NCBI RefSeq assembly: GCF_032917945.1
Contig: NZ_CP136624.1
Location: 4,588,001-4,652,000 of the forward strand
Source: Bradyrhizobium sp. sBnM-33
GTDB lineage: Bacteria; Pseudomonadota; Alphaproteobacteria; Rhizobiales; Xanthobacteraceae
Length of the DNA: 64,000 nucleotides
Reading direction: 5' to 3'
A program made the position numbers and the translations under genes. Within the stretch, counting starts at the first letter, position 1. Every line of letters begins with the position of its first letter. The notes beneath the pieces are model-generated. The model searched no databases. It was not told the DNA's origin and saw nothing but the letters and a program-made list of their open reading frames with translations. This document shows, piece by piece, positions 62,864 through 64,000 of this stretch.

Positions 62864-64000
62864 GTGCATGCCGCATCGTCGCTCGGTGCTGTCAGGAGGC
62901 TTGGCGTTTTCGCTTGGCCGGATTGGGGTTGGGCCCAGATGCTACGGGGGCAGGATGTTGCCGCCACTCTTAAGGAGAGGGTGGATGTCGGGCGTGAAAC
63001 GATGGGCCTCGTTGCCGCTTTCCTCGACGGGGACCGGCACAGCATCGCGGCGTATGGTCAATCCGACTCCCCCGGCAATCGCCCGCTCGATGGCGATACG
63101 GTGTTCGAGATCGGCTCGATCACCAAGGTGTTCACGGCGCTGCTGTTCGCCGACATGGTGCTGCGCGGCGAGCTCGCACCTGATGACCCTGCGGCGAAAT
63201 ATCTGCCTGCCAGCGTCAGGATGCCCGATTTCGAAGGGGCGCCGATCACGCTGATAGACCTTGCGACCTATACGTCGGGCCTGCCGCGGATGCCGTCGAA
63301 TTTCGCGCCGAAGGATTGGAGCAATCCCTATATCGACTACACCCCCGAGCGGCTCTACGACTATCTCTCGAACCACAAGCTCGCCCACAAGCCTGGCAAG
63401 CATTACGAATACGCCAATCTCGGCTTCGGCCTGCTTGGCCACATCCTCGAACTGCGCGCCGGCAAGAGCTACGAGGAGCTGGTGGTCTCGCGCATTTGCG
63501 CGCCGCTCGGCATGGAGGATACGCGCATCACGCTTTCGAGCTCGATGCAGCGACGCCTGGCGCGCGGCCACAGCGCGACGCTCGCACCCGTCGCGAACTG
63601 GGATTATTCGGCGTTCGCCGGCGCCGGTGCCTTCCGTTCGACGGCGAACGACTTGATGAAATTTCTGCGGATATGCATGAATCCCGCTGAAGGGCCGCTC
63701 GCTTCCGCGCTGCAGATGACGCTTTCCGAACGGCGTCCAATGATGGAGGAGCGTGACGTGGCGCTGGGCTGGTTTATCTCGTCGCAGTTCGGCGACGAGG
63801 TGATCTGGAAGAGTGGGGGCACAGGCGGTTATGCAGCCTTCATCGGTTACTCGACCAAGACCTGGCGAAACTGCATCGTGCTCTCCAATGCAGCCGACTA
63901 TGACCCAAATATCGCGCTTGGCACCCATCTCATCAACGCGGCATACCCGCTCGCAAAAATTCGGCGCGAGGTGCCGGTCGATCCGGCCGTGCTTGCAACC
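62864..64000 (+). CDS. Class C-type beta-lactamase/serine hydrolase, cut by window end
   Basis: The frame carries ATLKERVDVGRETMGLVAAFLDGDRHSIA, then catalytic SITK (Ser-x-x-Lys), YAN (Tyr-x-Asn) and KSGG, the class C beta-lactamase/AmpH-like fold. It runs open to the last base. The start is problematic: a convincing leader, MPHRRSVLSGGLAFSL, begins at ATG 62868 in another frame, and the hydrolase frame itself can start only at GTG 62864 or internal ATG 62939. A one-base shift near 62910-62930 would join leader and enzyme. The annotation here uses the open GTG start. The gene may be functional with a corrected base or truly disabled. Confidence 0.75.
   Translation, partial: MHAASSLGAVRRLGVFAWPDWGWAQMLRGQDVAATLKERVDVGRETMGLVAAFLDGDRHSIAAYGQSDSPGNRPLDGDTVFEIGSITKVFTALLFADMVLRGELAPDDPAAKYLPASVRMPDFEGAPITLIDLATYTSGLPRMPSNFAPKDWSNPYIDYTPERLYDYLSNHKLAHKPGKHYEYANLGFGLLGHILELRAGKSYEELVVSRICAPLGMEDTRITLSSSMQRRLARGHSATLAPVANWDYSAFAGAGAFRSTANDLMKFLRICMNPAEGPLASALQMTLSERRPMMEERDVALGWFISSQFGDEVIWKSGGTGGYAAFIGYSTKTWRNCIVLSNAADYDPNIALGTHLINAAYPLAKIRREVPVDPAVLAT

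Noticed and set aside
62942..63928. Long antisense frame over the serine hydrolase
   Set aside because: The sense frame has SITK, YAN and KSGG in order; antisense product has no domain.

Overview
This window carries the conserved ribosomal and RNA-polymerase super-cluster of a high-GC alphaproteobacterium, with accessory genes on both sides and inserted within it. Several features together point to Bradyrhizobium or a close relative (Nitrobacteraceae): the gene order secE-nusG-rplKA-(insert)-rplJL-rpoBC-(insert)-rpsLG-fusA-tuf-rpsJ...rplQ, the lengths of RpoB and RpoC (1372 and 1399 residues), an adenylate kinase without the long LID insert, families such as DUF1236, DUF3072 and DUF3618, and the style of the intergenic palindromes. 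No database search was run. Every assignment comes from reading the sequence.

Layout. (1) 1-4.3 kb is a stress-type region. It holds a DUF3072 gene behind a near-ideal sigma-EcfG promoter, a decayed YihY/BrkB membrane-protein gene, and four tightly packed genes for DUF3618-like, amphipathic-helix and holin-X-like membrane proteins. (2) 4.3-6.7 kb is secE-nusG-rplK-rplA, closed by a strong terminator. (3) 6.8-9.6 kb is an insert with a 2-hydroxyacid dehydrogenase gene and, on the other strand, an ECF41 sigma-factor cassette (small membrane protein, carboxymuconolactone-decarboxylase-like protein, sigma factor) with its own ECF41-type promoter. (4) 9.6-20 kb is the rplJ leader, rplJ, rplL, rpoB, rpoC and a terminator. 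(5) 20-26 kb is a second insert: a LuxR-type regulator, a flavin amine-oxidase/methyltransferase fusion, an ABC exporter with poly-acidic ends, and a broken flavoprotein gene. (6) 26.2-45.8 kb is the str, S10, spc and alpha operons in canonical order, ending in a terminator after rplQ. (7) 45.8-64 kb is chromosomal backbone: a GreA/B-like factor, a frameshifted DUF1330 gene, DUF1236, a His/Tyr-rich secreted protein, an alcohol dehydrogenase divergent from an HxlR regulator, a Do-type protease-rarA-TPR operon, a four-gene operon with a second HxlR regulator, an esterase, an RluA-type pseudouridine synthase, a frameshifted amidohydrolase, an ATP12-type chaperone, fliK with a short FlhB-like gene, a class D beta-lactamase, a small secreted protein, and a truncated class C-type serine hydrolase.

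How the parts fit. The core supplies ribosomal proteins, elongation factors, the Sec translocon and RNA polymerase. Long hairpins lie between rplL and rpoB, between rpoB and rpoC, between tuf and rpsJ and between rpsM and rpsK; they may set mRNA processing or relative expression. Four sites resembling general-stress (EcfG) promoters precede genes of unknown function, which suggests scattered members of one stress regulon. The most system-like candidates for something undescribed are the LuxR / amine-oxidase-methyltransferase / ABC-exporter block between rpoC and rpsL, the four-gene membrane stress operon, the adenylate kinase with a histone-H1-like tail, and the HxlR-controlled operon with an overlapping palindromic operator.
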